From the NCBI GenBank assembly GCA_036387315.1, contig DASVTY010000182.1, positions 1 to 64,000 of the forward strand: a stretch of 64,000 nucleotides of DNA. The letters run 5' to 3'. Origin of the DNA: JALZCH01 sp036387315 (GTDB taxonomy: Bacteria > Acidobacteriota > Blastocatellia > Pyrinomonadales > Pyrinomonadaceae). Shown one piece after another: positions 17,719-27,331 of this stretch; the stretch's first letter is position 1, and every line of letters starts with the position of its first letter. The notes beneath the pieces were generated by a model. That model made no database searches, was not told where the DNA came from, and saw nothing but the letters and a program-made list of their open reading frames with translations. The position numbers and the translations under genes were made by a program.

Positions 17719-20154
17719 ATGCTTCTAACAGATTCTCAGGCGTTTCTATTTGCGGGAGCCGTTCCGCATTACCTGACCGAGATTGTCGCGCTGATTGTCG
17801 CGGGCGCAATCATCGCCTACATCAGTTTTCGTTTGAGATTGGTGCCGATTGTCGGATTTTTGCTGGCGGGCGTTCTTATCGGTCCGAACGCCTTGGGCTT
17901 AGTGCGCGATCAGGAAATAGTTGACGCAACCGCCGAAATAGGCGTAATTTTGTTGCTTTTCACCATCGGAATAGAATTCAGTCTCGAAAAGCTCGCCCGC
18001 ATTCAGCGGCTTATTTTCGGAGGCGGAAGTCTTCAAGTCGGACTTTCGACGATTGCCGTGATGGGCTTGCTGATGCTGTTCGGAATTGACTGGCGCGCCG
18101 CGCTTTTTACAGGATTTCTGGTCGCTTTAAGCTCGACCGCTATTGTCCTGAAAATTCTCGGTGATAATGGAGAAACAAATTCCGAACCCGGTCAGGCATC
18201 GCTCGGACTGCTTATCTTTCAGGACTTGGCAATCGTCGTGATGGTAATGATCGTTCCGATGCTCGGCGGTTCGGGCGGCGGCACTTTGGATATTGTCTGG
18301 GCGCTCACGAAGGCGCTGCTGATTATTGCCGCCGTTTTGCTCGTTGCCCGCCGCATTATGCCGAAGGTTTTGGAGACGGTGGCGAAAACGTGCTCGCCTG
18401 AGCTTTTTCTGCTGTCGGTCATCGCCATTTGTTTCGGCACGGCATATTTGACGAGTCTCGCCGGTGTCAGCCTTTCGCTCGGCGCGTTTCTCGCAGGTTT
18501 ATTGGTTTCGGAAAGCCGCTTTAGCCAGCACGCTCTGGGCGAAACTTTACCTTTGCAGATTTTATTCAGCGCGACATTTTTCGTCTCGGTCGGGATGCTG
18601 CTCGATGTTAATTTTTTGATTGGGAATTTGCCGCTTGTCTTGGGAGCGATTTTCGTTGTTTTGCTAATCAAAATATTGACGACCGGAATCAGCCTCAGAG
18701 TTATAGGTTATAAATTGCCAATCGCCGCGTCCTGCGCTTTGATGCTCGCTCAAATCGGCGAATTTTCTTTCGTTTTAGAGCGCACCGGGCGTGATGTCGG
18801 CTTGACGCCGATGAATTGGGGCGCGGCTGGTTCGCAGACTTTTATTGCAGCAACCGTCGTGCTGATGGTCGCCACTCCGTTTTTGATGAAAATTGGCAAC
18901 GGTTTATCCGAGAAACTTGAAAAGAAATCAAAACAGGCGAATTTACCCGATGAAACCCAAATTGCGGAACAAATTCCGTCGCACGCGGTTGATTTGGAAG
19001 ACCACGTTATCATCGCCGGTTACGGGCAGGCGGCGCGATACCTTGTTCGCGTTTTGAGCGGTTCGAGCATTCCGTTCATCATCACAACGCTCAGCCCGGA
19101 CGGGGCGAACGAAGCCGAATCGGAAAGTATGCTCGTTGTGCGCGGCGATTACAGCAAACAATTTCTGTTGGATGCGGTCGGTATTGCCAAAGCTAAAATG
19201 ATGGTCGTCGCCGACGACAATTTATCAATGGCGCACCGAACTACCTCAGTCGCGCGGCAATTAAATCCGACGATGCGCATTGTCGTCAGAACGCGATACA
19301 TCTCGGACGCCGAGCATTTAACCGAAGCCGGAGCCGACGTCGTCATCGCCGAAGAACTCGAATCAATTGTCCAGCTTTTCGGCGAAGTTTTGAGAGATTA
19401 CCGCATTCCAGCCGCACAGATAGAAAATTACGAAGAATTAGCGAGGCAAAACGGCTATTCGGCGCTTCTTAACGCGGGCGTAAATGACGACAACTCCGTC
19501 TTCGCCTGCGATCCGGGCGAAGATTGTTTCGACACCCGAACGATTATCGTTCGCCCGTCAATGCCTTTTGCGAACAAACCACTTGCCGGATTAAACGTTT
19601 TGGAGAACGATGGACTGCATTTGCAATCTGTAACCCGAAACGGTCAAAACGTGGAAAACTTAACTCAGGATTTTATTATCGAACCGGGCGACGAACTTGT
19701 TTTATCCGGTTCGACCGAAGCGTTTGTTCGCAATGCCGACCTTTTTCGTTTGCCGAAGGAAAAAGGTCGAAAATCCGCCAATGGGAAAGCGGTTTCGATT
19801 GCTGAAAATGTTTTACCCGCAACCTCTGTTGCCGCTAAAATTGATGGAAACAAATTTATTGATACGGAAAAAGCGATTGAATTTAAACCGCAAATTGACG
19901 AATCCGTTTGCGGGCATTTAACGCAAATTCGCTCAGTGTTTCCGAGTGCTGATGGCTGCGAAGATTGTTTGCGAATCGGTGATTCGTGGGTGCATCTGCG
20001 AGTTTGTCTTTCGTGCGGACATACGGGTTGCTGCGACTCGTCAAAAAACAAACACGCGACCGCGCATTTTCAGGAATGCGATCATCCGATCATTAAATCG
20101 CTCGAAAGAGGTGAAAATTGGGCGTGGTGTTATCCAGATGAAACTTATTTGTAA
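17719..20154 (+). CDS. Kef-type CPA2 cation/proton antiporter with RCK domain and C-terminal zf-UBP finger
   Basis: 811 residues. About 12 membrane segments fill residues 10-390, with the CPA2 core including GPNALGLV, GVILLLFTIGIEFSLEKL and SLGAFLAGLLVSES. An RCK/TrkA-N Rossmann domain starts near 428 (VIIAGYGQAARYLVRVL) and a TrkA-C domain at about 602-670. The last 80 residues form a zf-UBP finger (CEDCLRIGDSWVHLR, CLSCGHTGCCDSSKNKHATAHF) closely related to the stand-alone protein at 14176. It likely mediates K+ or Na+ efflux against protons. The finger fusion suggests gating by an unknown ligand. Last gene of the cluster. Confidence 0.9.
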   Translation: MLLTDSQAFLFAGAVPHYLTEIVALIVAGAIIAYISFRLRLVPIVGFLLAGVLIGPNALGLVRDQEIVDATAEIGVILLLFTIGIEFSLEKLARIQRLIFGGGSLQVGLSTIAVMGLLMLFGIDWRAALFTGFLVALSSTAIVLKILGDNGETNSEPGQASLGLLIFQDLAIVVMVMIVPMLGGSGGGTLDIVWALTKALLIIAAVLLVARRIMPKVLETVAKTCSPELFLLSVIAICFGTAYLTSLAGVSLSLGAFLAGLLVSESRFSQHALGETLPLQILFSATFFVSVGMLLDVNFLIGNLPLVLGAIFVVLLIKILTTGISLRVIGYKLPIAASCALMLAQIGEFSFVLERTGRDVGLTPMNWGAAGSQTFIAATVVLMVATPFLMKIGNGLSEKLEKKSKQANLPDETQIAEQIPSHAVDLEDHVIIAGYGQAARYLVRVLSGSSIPFIITTLSPDGANEAESESMLVVRGDYSKQFLLDAVGIAKAKMMVVADDNLSMAHRTTSVARQLNPTMRIVVRTRYISDAEHLTEAGADVVIAEELESIVQLFGEVLRDYRIPAAQIENYEELARQNGYSALLNAGVNDDNSVFACDPGEDCFDTRTIIVRPSMPFANKPLAGLNVLENDGLHLQSVTRNGQNVENLTQDFIIEPGDELVLSGSTEAFVRNADLFRLPKEKGRKSANGKAVSIAENVLPATSVAAKIDGNKFIDTEKAIEFKPQIDESVCGHLTQIRSVFPSADGCEDCLRIGDSWVHLRVCLSCGHTGCCDSSKNKHATAHFQECDHPIIKSLERGENWAWCYPDETYL

Positions 20155-20199
20155 TTAAGCAATGTTTTGATTTGAAATTTTCTGCTCGAAATTTTTCGC

Positions 20200-21189
20200 T
20201 TAGGCATTAATTTTCCAAAGCGAATCGGCGTAAAAATTGCGGCTGTCGAAAAAATTTCGTGTTACCCGAAAACCGCTTTCCGATGCCAATTCATCAATCA
20301 TTTCGAGATTGTATTTTTGCGAGATTTCCATAAAAATCGGCTCCCACGCCTTAAACTCAAAGCTGCAATTAAGTGCCGCAATGCAAACGGTTTGCCGCTT
20401 GCGGCTGATTAAGAAAGAGCGCGCGGCGCATTCAACGGGACGATAAACGGCGTAGTGCGAAAAATTTTCGAGATTAAAATCGCCGCCCAGCTCGCGGTTT
20501 ATTCGCACCAGCAAATTCAAATTAAAACGAGCTGTTACACCGAGCGAATCGTCGTAAGCGCGCAAAATCGTGCGCGGGTCTTTCTGCAAATCGAAACCGA
20601 TGAACAGCAAATCTTTCCTGTCCATCACCACCGACAGATTTTTAAAGAATTCAATGCTTTCGGCGCGATTGAAATTGCCGATGTTCGAGCCGAGAAACAA
20701 AAGTATTTTCGGCTTGCGGGAAACATCTTTAAGTGTTTCTAAAATTTCAAAATAATCTCCGACTTCGGCTTGCACCGAAAGACCTGAAAATTTTGCCCGG
20801 AAACTTTCCGTCAAACGTCTTTGCGCTTCCGCCGAAATATCAATTGGAATGTACGTGAAATCAGCATTACGCTTTAAAAAATAGTCAATCAGAACGGCGG
20901 TTTTTGTTCCGTCGCCCGCGCCGAGTTCGATTAAATCAAAACTTTTGATTTCGTTGCCGTCATTCTCACTGTCGGTGAACGCCCGGTAAATTTCCTTTGC
21001 CTGCGTCGAAAAAATCTCAAATTCCGCGCCGGTTAAATAGTATTCGGGCAGCTTCATAATTTCCTGAAACAAACGGCTGCCTTCATCGTCGTAAAAATAT
21101 TTCGACGACAAAAATTTCGGCGAGGCTGATAAGCCTTCGAGAACGTCTGAAGCGAAGCTGTCGGCTTTAATTCTGCGTGTGCTTTGCAT
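20200..21189 (-). CDS. egtD: L-histidine N-alpha-methyltransferase (ergothioneine synthesis)
   Basis: 329 residues. The N-terminal SSKYFYDDEGSRLFQEIMKLPEYYLTGAE is the hallmark of the EgtD family; DLIELGAGDGTKTAVLI binds S-adenosylmethionine, followed by PIDIS and LFLGSNIGNF. It trimethylates histidine to hercynine. Encoded just downstream of egtB (10-base gap), forming a two-gene ergothioneine operon. Genes for EgtA, EgtC and EgtE are not in the window. Confidence 0.95.
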   Translation of the reverse strand: MQSTRRIKADSFASDVLEGLSASPKFLSSKYFYDDEGSRLFQEIMKLPEYYLTGAEFEIFSTQAKEIYRAFTDSENDGNEIKSFDLIELGAGDGTKTAVLIDYFLKRNADFTYIPIDISAEAQRRLTESFRAKFSGLSVQAEVGDYFEILETLKDVSRKPKILLFLGSNIGNFNRAESIEFFKNLSVVMDRKDLLFIGFDLQKDPRTILRAYDDSLGVTARFNLNLLVRINRELGGDFNLENFSHYAVYRPVECAARSFLISRKRQTVCIAALNCSFEFKAWEPIFMEISQKYNLEMIDELASESGFRVTRNFFDSRNFYADSLWKINA

Positions 21190-21199
21190 TTAAATAATA

Positions 21200-22390
21200 T
21201 TATTTAGCTAAACGAATTCCCGTAAACTGCCAGCGCAGATGCGGATGGAAAAAATTCCGGTATGTTCGGCGGCTGTGATTTTCCGGCGTGGCAACGGATG
21301 CGCCGCGCAAAACCATTTGATTTATCATAAACTTGCCGTTGTATTCGCCGACCGCACCCGCCGGTTTCTTAAAATTCGGATACGGCAGATAGGCACTGTG
21401 AGTCCATTCCCAGCGCAATCCCCAATCAAACTGCTGACTCGCTGCTTCCCATTCGAATTCGGTTGGCAGCCGCAAACCTTTCCACTCGGCGAAAGCGAAG
21501 GCTTCATAAAACGAAATGTGGCAAACCGGGTTCTGCGGCAACACACGCCGCAAGCCGCCGAGCGTAAATTGAAACCATTCGCCGTCAATTTCACGCCAGT
21601 AAAGCGGAGATTGAATTTGATTTTGATTCACCCAATCCCAGCCTTCCGAATGCCACAGATTGAAATTTTGATAACCGCCGTCTGCGATAAATTCCAGAAA
21701 TTCACCGTTTGTAACCAAATTTTTCCGAACCGCAAAATCGCCGAGATAAACTTTGTGACGCCCGTGTTCGTTATCGAATGAAAAGCCATCACTGCTCTCG
21801 AAACCGATTTCGTAAATTCCCGCCGGAATATTTATATATACGTTTGTTTCCGAGGGATGGATTTCGCCCGTTTCCTCCGGGTAAAAATTTTCGCGATAAA
21901 CGGGAAAAAGCGGATTGCAGCTAAAAATATATTTCAAATCGGTGAGCAGCAATTCCTGATGCTGCTGCTCGTGATTCAAGCCGAGAATGATTAAATCTTT
22001 GATTTCTTCGGATAAATCATGCCTGAGAAATTCGAGCATTTGCTCGTCAACGTATTTTCGATATTGAAAAACTTCCCGCACGGTCGGGCGTGGCAAATCG
22101 CCGCGATTATTCCGCGCGGTTCGCTCGCCGATTGAATTGTAATAGCTGTTGAAAAGAAAACCGAAATCGGGATTGAACTCGCTGTAACCTTCTACGAATT
22201 TCTTTAAAATCATTTCCTCGAAAAACCAAGTTGTATGAGCGATGTTCCATTTCGGCGGGCTTACGTCAACGATTGGCTGCGGAATGTAATCTTCGGTTTC
22301 GAGCGACGCGCAAATCGCTTCCGTGTGTTTTCTGACCGAGAAATAAAACTGTTCGAGCGATGCGGATTTTTGCGGATGCGTTCCTTGCAT
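21200..22390 (-). CDS. egtB: Hercynine oxygenase (sulfoxide synthase)
   Basis: 396 residues from the ATG at 22390; a TTG at 22417 is possible but less likely. The N-terminal DinB-like half holds the iron ligands, with HTTWFFEEMIL and NHEQQHQELLLTDL (HxxxH). The C-terminal half is a formylglycine-generating-enzyme-type domain (CHISFYEAFAFAEWKGLRLPTE, FEWEAAS). The enzyme joins hercynine with cysteine or gamma-glutamylcysteine using O2 and Fe(II). Divergent from the BlaI-type regulator. Confidence 0.93.
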   Translation of the reverse strand: MQGTHPQKSASLEQFYFSVRKHTEAICASLETEDYIPQPIVDVSPPKWNIAHTTWFFEEMILKKFVEGYSEFNPDFGFLFNSYYNSIGERTARNNRGDLPRPTVREVFQYRKYVDEQMLEFLRHDLSEEIKDLIILGLNHEQQHQELLLTDLKYIFSCNPLFPVYRENFYPEETGEIHPSETNVYINIPAGIYEIGFESSDGFSFDNEHGRHKVYLGDFAVRKNLVTNGEFLEFIADGGYQNFNLWHSEGWDWVNQNQIQSPLYWREIDGEWFQFTLGGLRRVLPQNPVCHISFYEAFAFAEWKGLRLPTEFEWEAASQQFDWGLRWEWTHSAYLPYPNFKKPAGAVGEYNGKFMINQMVLRGASVATPENHSRRTYRNFFHPHLRWQFTGIRLAK

Positions 22391-22531
22391 ATTTTTATTA
22401 AAACAAAACAAAGACAAATTAGAAAACCCTTCTAAAGGGAACTCTTATATTTTAAATAGTCTCTATTTTATTCCTCCCATATAACCATTGCGATAAAAAT
22501 CTCTTTATCTTTGATTCTTAATTAATTGTTC

Positions 22532-22566
22532 TTGACTTTCTTTTTTGTTGATGCTAAAAAATTAGC
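22532..22566 (+). promoter_or_regulatory. Putative promoter and operator of the BlaI/M56 operon
   Basis: TTGACT at 22532-22537 with a weak -10 (TAAAAA) at 17-base spacing. The -10 region lies in the inverted repeat GCTAA-N4-TTAGC at 22553-22566. BlaI-type repressors autoregulate through such dyads near the start site; this one is a candidate. Confidence 0.4.
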
Positions 22567-22568
22567 AC

Positions 22569-23012
22569 ATGCTAGAAAAACAGCACGGTTTTGAGCAGAT
22601 TTCTTCGGTAAGCGATAACTTGATGAACAACAAAGCACTTTACACTCTTTCGCGGCGCGAGCAGCAGATTATGGACATTATTTACACTCGCGGAAAAGCT
22701 ACCGCGAGCGAGGTAATGGAGAGCTTGCCTGACCCGCCGAGCTACTCGGCTGTGCGTGCTCTTCTGCGCGTGCTTGAAGAAAAGGGACATTTGCGGCATA
22801 CGCAGGACGGGCAGCGTTATGTTTTTTCGCCGACCGTAGCGCGCGAGCGGGCAAAACATTCGGCTTTGCGGCGAGTGCTGAAAACTTTTTTTGACGATTC
22901 AGCGGAAGAAGCTGTGGCTGCTTTGCTCGACATCTCGCAGGAACGTCTTTCCGATGATGAATTAGAGCGCCTCGAACAGCTCATCAAGCAAGCCAGAAAG
23001 GAAGGGCGCTAG
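22569..23012 (+). CDS. BlaI/MecI/CopY family repressor
   Basis: 147 residues. Winged-helix core: LSRREQQIMDIIYTRGKATASEVMESLPDPPSYSAVRALLRVLEEKGHL, with the usual short C-terminal dimerisation helix. The family conventionally begins near LYTLSRREQ, so the ATG at 22623 is an alternative start. Represses its own operon until cleaved or released by the M56 partner encoded immediately downstream (1-base gap). Confidence 0.9.
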   Translation: MLEKQHGFEQISSVSDNLMNNKALYTLSRREQQIMDIIYTRGKATASEVMESLPDPPSYSAVRALLRVLEEKGHLRHTQDGQRYVFSPTVARERAKHSALRRVLKTFFDDSAEEAVAALLDISQERLSDDELERLEQLIKQARKEGR

Positions 23013-23013
23013 T

Positions 23014-25167
23014 GTGATGAATGGCTTTTGGAATCTGTTAACGCAATACGACGGTTTTGAATTCCTAACGCTGCTTGCATTAGCTGCGGGGAAGGCGACT
23101 ATCCTGCTTGCTTTTGTCGCCCTGGTTTGTTTGGCTTTTCGTCGCTCTTCAGCCGCGACTCGTCATCTGCTTTGGACGCTGATGCTGTGCGCTTCGCTTT
23201 TAATACCAGTCATTTCATATGTAAAGAGTTGGGAATTTCCGATTTTGCCCGCTCAAGCACCGGCGCAGACCGCGTTCGAGGCGAGCAAATCAAAGGTAAA
23301 TGAACCACTGCTTATTACGCCGGAGGCGCAATTGCCGCAAAAATTATCAAATTCATTAGAGGCAGGCGACGGTGTAAAAAAGAAACTTGAATTTAAAACG
23401 AATGCGGAATTTTCGGAAGAGCTTCAGCTTCTCCCGAACACATCGGAGTTGGAAGCGCAGCCGCAAAAAAATGTGACATCGCTTTTTCAGCAATCGGTGA
23501 ACTGGATTTTAATTGTTTGGTTTGCCGGGATGCTGCTGCTTTTATTCAGATTGTTAGTCGGATTGACGGCTACAAATTTTCTTGCACGCTGCGCCGCCGA
23601 TTTTAAAGATGTGGCATTGAATGAGTTGTTTTCGTCCCTTCTAATCGAACTGAACTTGAAAAGTAAAGTTCGGCTTCTTCGCAGCGAGCGCACGCTGATG
23701 CCGATTGTTTGCGGGGTTTTTCGTCCGGCAGTGTTGCTGCCCGCGAACGCTGACAACTGGTCGAAAGAGCGACAAAGAATGGTCTTGCTCCATGAGCTGA
23801 CGCACGTCGCGCGTCGCGATTGTTTGACGCAACTGCTGGCGCAAACCGCTTGCGCATTTTACTGGTTTAACCCGCTCGTTTGGTATGCGGCGCGGAGGTT
23901 GCGCGTCGAGCGCGAACAAGCCTGTGACGATTACGTGCTGAGCATTGGAGCAAAACCTTCGGATTACGCGCACCATCTGTTGGAGATCGCGCGTTCGATA
24001 AAGGAGAATTCCGTTTTCGAATGGTCGCAAACGGCAACGGTTGCGATGGCGCGGCAATCTCAATTGGAAGGGCGTCTTCTCGCAATTCTCAGAAATGAAG
24101 GCAACCGTCAGGCGATGTCCCGCACGACGACCATAACTGTCATCACATTAATCTGCGTTTTGCTTCTGCCGTTAGCGGTGATTCGCCCGACAGCGATTAG
24201 CGCGCAAAATCCCCAATTATCTGAAAATGCTGCAAATTCTAAAACAGGTTTTGCAGAGCTAACGCCGCTCGATTCGTTTCCCTCATCCGATTTTAATAAT
24301 GAAGCGGAATCGCAGGAAACAGTCAAAAAGCAAGAAAACAGCATTGTCGCGAATAATAATCAGCAGGCGGAATCGGGTTTAATTAATTCACAAATTGCAG
24401 GCGGCACGAAACGCGATCTCGCACAGGACGACATTGAACGTGATGTCGAGCGAGACGTTTCGGGAGATACCGCACAGCAAAACGTCGCCGGCGCGCAAAC
24501 GCCGGAGATTAATTCTCAAAACGGCTTGGTATCCAATCCTTTTACAAATGCCAAATTTGAAGAGAGACGAAAACCTGAAGCGCAGGAAAAATCGGGTGAT
24601 TTTATAGATGAAATGGCTTCGGTCGGCTATACGAATCTGACGATTGACGAACTGATAAAACTGAAAACGTCAGGTGTCACGGCGGATTACGTTAAAAATT
24701 TGCGGGCGCTCGGTTTTGCCAATCTCACGGTCAAAGAGCTTGCATCAATGGGAGTCCACGAGGTCACGCCGGCTTACATTCAGGCAATCCGCTCATCCGG
24801 CTACAACAATTTGTCCGCGAGAGATTTAACCACCTTCCGCAGTCATGATATTAAGCCCGAATACATCAGAAACCTGCGCGATGCGGGCTATGGCAACCTG
24901 GATGCGAGACAACTGATTCAGTTTGCGGTTCACGGAGTTACACCCGCTTTCATCGGCGGAATTCGCGCCGCAGGCTACGGCAATTTGTCTCCTAAAGAAC
25001 TCGTCTCTTTACGTGTTTACGACGTTAATCCTGAATTTATTCGCAAAGCTCGAAGCCGTTTGGGAGAGCTTACTCTGAAACAAATTATCTCTCTCAAAAA
25101 TGTAGGCGCTATTGACGACGATAAGGATAAGGATAAAGACAAAGATAAAGATAAAGACCAAGGATAA
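23014..25167 (+). CDS. BlaR1-like M56 metalloprotease sensor with C-terminal 29-residue repeats
   Basis: 717 residues; start GTG at 23014 or ATG at 23017. Membrane segments occur near 25-45, 52-70, 165-185 and 370-395. The zinc motif HELTHVARRD (His260, Glu261, His264) lies on the cytoplasmic loop. BlaR1 has a penicillin-binding sensor after the last membrane segment; here there is a low-complexity linker and then six copies of a 29-residue repeat (about 532-700), ending in an Asp/Lys tail. The same repeat builds the next two secreted proteins, so the repeats probably sense or bind them or a common ligand. Partner of the BlaI repressor. Confidence 0.9.
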   Translation: MMNGFWNLLTQYDGFEFLTLLALAAGKATILLAFVALVCLAFRRSSAATRHLLWTLMLCASLLIPVISYVKSWEFPILPAQAPAQTAFEASKSKVNEPLLITPEAQLPQKLSNSLEAGDGVKKKLEFKTNAEFSEELQLLPNTSELEAQPQKNVTSLFQQSVNWILIVWFAGMLLLLFRLLVGLTATNFLARCAADFKDVALNELFSSLLIELNLKSKVRLLRSERTLMPIVCGVFRPAVLLPANADNWSKERQRMVLLHELTHVARRDCLTQLLAQTACAFYWFNPLVWYAARRLRVEREQACDDYVLSIGAKPSDYAHHLLEIARSIKENSVFEWSQTATVAMARQSQLEGRLLAILRNEGNRQAMSRTTTITVITLICVLLLPLAVIRPTAISAQNPQLSENAANSKTGFAELTPLDSFPSSDFNNEAESQETVKKQENSIVANNNQQAESGLINSQIAGGTKRDLAQDDIERDVERDVSGDTAQQNVAGAQTPEINSQNGLVSNPFTNAKFEERRKPEAQEKSGDFIDEMASVGYTNLTIDELIKLKTSGVTADYVKNLRALGFANLTVKELASMGVHEVTPAYIQAIRSSGYNNLSARDLTTFRSHDIKPEYIRNLRDAGYGNLDARQLIQFAVHGVTPAFIGGIRAAGYGNLSPKELVSLRVYDVNPEFIRKARSRLGELTLKQIISLKNVGAIDDDKDKDKDKDKDKDQG
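25113..25161 (+). repeat. Asp-Lys codon microsatellite
   Basis: Tandem GA(T/C)AA(A/G) hexamers encode a run of alternating Asp-Lys at the C-terminus of the M56 protein. Such runs are slippage-prone. Confidence 0.7.
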
Positions 25168-25192
25168 ATATTGGAATCGAAGGAGTTTAATT

Positions 25193-26239
25193 ATGCAGAA
25201 AGCTCAAACAAACATTGATAATTTTTTTAGCAGAAAGCCGCAATTCAAACGTTGCACAAGTTGGTTGCTGGTAATCACCTTTGTTGTCTTTTCATCCCTC
25301 GTCGTTGTCGACGCGGAAGAGACAAGTTTTACCGGTTCGAACAACGCCGCACAGACGGCGATTACGGGAGAATGGCTCGCAGATTTCAGTCGCAAGAATC
25401 AGGATGAAATTCAATTCACGACCACGCGCCGTTCGGAGCGTGGCGGTCAGAACAACACGAGCGACGGCATTTTGCTCAGCGAGCTGCAAGGTTTGACGCG
25501 CGAACAAGCGTTCGGCGCGAGAACGGACGTTAATTTTAGGATCGTGCGCGAAGCCGGAACTTTCATCTGCGAAGGCTTTTTCCGTGCGGGCAAAGGAGCC
25601 GGGCATTGGACTTTAACGCCCAACCAGAGCTTCGTGTCGGCAATGCGCAGCCGCGGCTACGATAATCTGACCGAAGATAATCTGTACTCCGCCGCTCGTT
25701 TCGACATTACAACTAAATCCATTGACGATTTAAAATCCGCAGGATACGACCGCCTTTCGTTCAAAGAATTGGTCGAGGCGAACATCTTTGATGTCACGCC
25801 GGAATTCATCCGGGAGATGAAATCAGCCGGATTTGAAAATCTAACTCTCAAACAGCTCGTCGAAGCCCGCATTTTTAAAGTTGACAGCCAATTCGTCAAA
25901 GAAGCGGAGGCAATGGGTTTTGGACGCCAGCCGCTAAAAGCGCTGGTGGAAATGCGGATTTTCAATATCAACCCGGAATTCATCAGCCGAATGCGCTCTA
26001 TCGGTTTTGAAAATCTTACGTACAGAGAACTAATGGACCTCAGCGTTCACAGCGTCACGCCCGAATTCGTCAACGCGATCAAAGCCGAAGGCTTTTCTTC
26101 AATCTCGCCGCGTCAGGCGGTAGAACTGAAAATTCACGGAGTTGACGGCGAATTCATCCGCCGCGTAAAGGCGAAAGGCTATGCGGATGTGACGTTAAAG
26201 CAGCTTGTCAATCTTCGGATTCACGACATCGTTAAATAA
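25193..26239 (+). CDS. Secreted 29-residue-repeat protein, paralogue 1
   Basis: 348 residues from the ATG at 25193, chosen because AAGGAG lies about 8 bases upstream. The frame is open further up inside the M56 gene. A hydrophobic segment at about 27-42 (WLLVITFVVFSSLVVV) is a signal peptide or anchor. A small beta-rich domain (GEWLADFSRKNQDEIQF, REAGTFICEGFF) occupies about 60-145. Then come seven exact 29-residue repeats, each of the form FI..MKSAGF.NLT...LV. Function unknown; same operon as BlaI/M56. Confidence 0.8.
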   Translation: MQKAQTNIDNFFSRKPQFKRCTSWLLVITFVVFSSLVVVDAEETSFTGSNNAAQTAITGEWLADFSRKNQDEIQFTTTRRSERGGQNNTSDGILLSELQGLTREQAFGARTDVNFRIVREAGTFICEGFFRAGKGAGHWTLTPNQSFVSAMRSRGYDNLTEDNLYSAARFDITTKSIDDLKSAGYDRLSFKELVEANIFDVTPEFIREMKSAGFENLTLKQLVEARIFKVDSQFVKEAEAMGFGRQPLKALVEMRIFNINPEFISRMRSIGFENLTYRELMDLSVHSVTPEFVNAIKAEGFSSISPRQAVELKIHGVDGEFIRRVKAKGYADVTLKQLVNLRIHDIVK

Positions 26240-26279
26240 CTGATAAATCAAAATAAGCAAAAATCGGAGAGACAGTTTT

Positions 26280-27311
26280 ATGAAAAACATTCAAACAACG
26301 GCGTATCGGCTCTTCAAAAAAACAGCGATGTCCTTAGCGTTTATTGTCGCAGCGTTAAGCATTTCCGCCCAGGGCTTTGTCACCGAAAGCGGCGAAAGCG
26401 ATTTGATGACGGCGCAAACGACGCAAAATGCGCTTTCCGGCGAATGGACTGCCGAATTCAAACGAAGCAAGATTGGTGAAATACAATTTACATTTCACCG
26501 CCGCTCCGAAAAAGGCGGCATTAGTATGACGGGCAATACTCTTTCGCTCAATGAGTTTCAAGGTCTAAGCCAGGAAACGGCATCTTCCGCGAGGGCAAAC
26601 GTCAACTTCAATATCGTTCGCGAAGCCGGAACGTTTGCCTGCGAAGGCTTTTTCCGCGAAGGCAAAGGCGCTGGATTCTGGTCTCTGACTCCGAATCAAA
26701 GTTTCGTTTCGGCGATGCGAAGTCGCGGATACGAGAGCTTGACCGACGAAGATTTGTTGAGAGCGGCTTTGCATAACCTGACAACAAAATATGTTGACGA
26801 CTTGAAATCTGCGGGTTATGAGCGCTTGGATTTTAAACAACTCAACCGTGCAGCCACGCATAACATCACCCCGCAATTCATCCGCGAAATGCAATCTGCC
26901 GGTTATCAAGGCTTAACAATGGATGAACTGATCCGCGCTCGGAATCACAATATTACCGGCGAATACGTCAAAGATGTGCGGGCGATGGGGTTTGACAAAC
27001 AACCGCTGGAGAAGCTTATTCGTTTGCGGAATCACGAAATTACGCAGGAATTTATTAACCAAATGCGCTCCGCCGGATTTGAAAATCTTTCGATTGAACA
27101 ATTAATCCGGCTCAAAAACCACAACATCACACTGGATTTTGTTAACGATGTGAAAGCCGAAGGTTACGCTCAAATCTCCCCGGAAACGGCTGTGCGGCTC
27201 AAAAATCATAATGTTGACCGAGATTTTATCCGCCGCGTCAAAGCCAAAGGCTTTACGGACATCAGCCTGGAGCAAATTATCCGGCTCCGCAATCATAATA
27301 TTGTCCAATAG
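26280..27311 (+). CDS. Secreted 29-residue-repeat protein, paralogue 2
   Basis: 343 residues with a signal peptide (about 17-32, ending SISAQG). Same layout as the preceding gene: a conserved N-terminal domain (GEWTAEFKR, IVREAGTFACEGFFREGKGAG) and seven 29-residue repeats. The repeat ends are RLRNHNIT-like in nearly every copy, whereas paralogue 1 has IFDVT-like ends, so the two have diverged at one repeat face. The Asn-His pair at a fixed position suggests a repeated binding surface. Encoded 40 bases after paralogue 1. Confidence 0.8.
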   Translation: MKNIQTTAYRLFKKTAMSLAFIVAALSISAQGFVTESGESDLMTAQTTQNALSGEWTAEFKRSKIGEIQFTFHRRSEKGGISMTGNTLSLNEFQGLSQETASSARANVNFNIVREAGTFACEGFFREGKGAGFWSLTPNQSFVSAMRSRGYESLTDEDLLRAALHNLTTKYVDDLKSAGYERLDFKQLNRAATHNITPQFIREMQSAGYQGLTMDELIRARNHNITGEYVKDVRAMGFDKQPLEKLIRLRNHEITQEFINQMRSAGFENLSIEQLIRLKNHNITLDFVNDVKAEGYAQISPETAVRLKNHNVDRDFIRRVKAKGFTDISLEQIIRLRNHNIVQ

Positions 27312-27331
27312 TTTCTATCTATTGCTTAAAA

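Noticed and set aside
24611..27311. CRISPR-like periodicity
   Set aside because: The period of 87 bases comes from 29-codon protein repeats; the DNA copies differ and there are no spacers.
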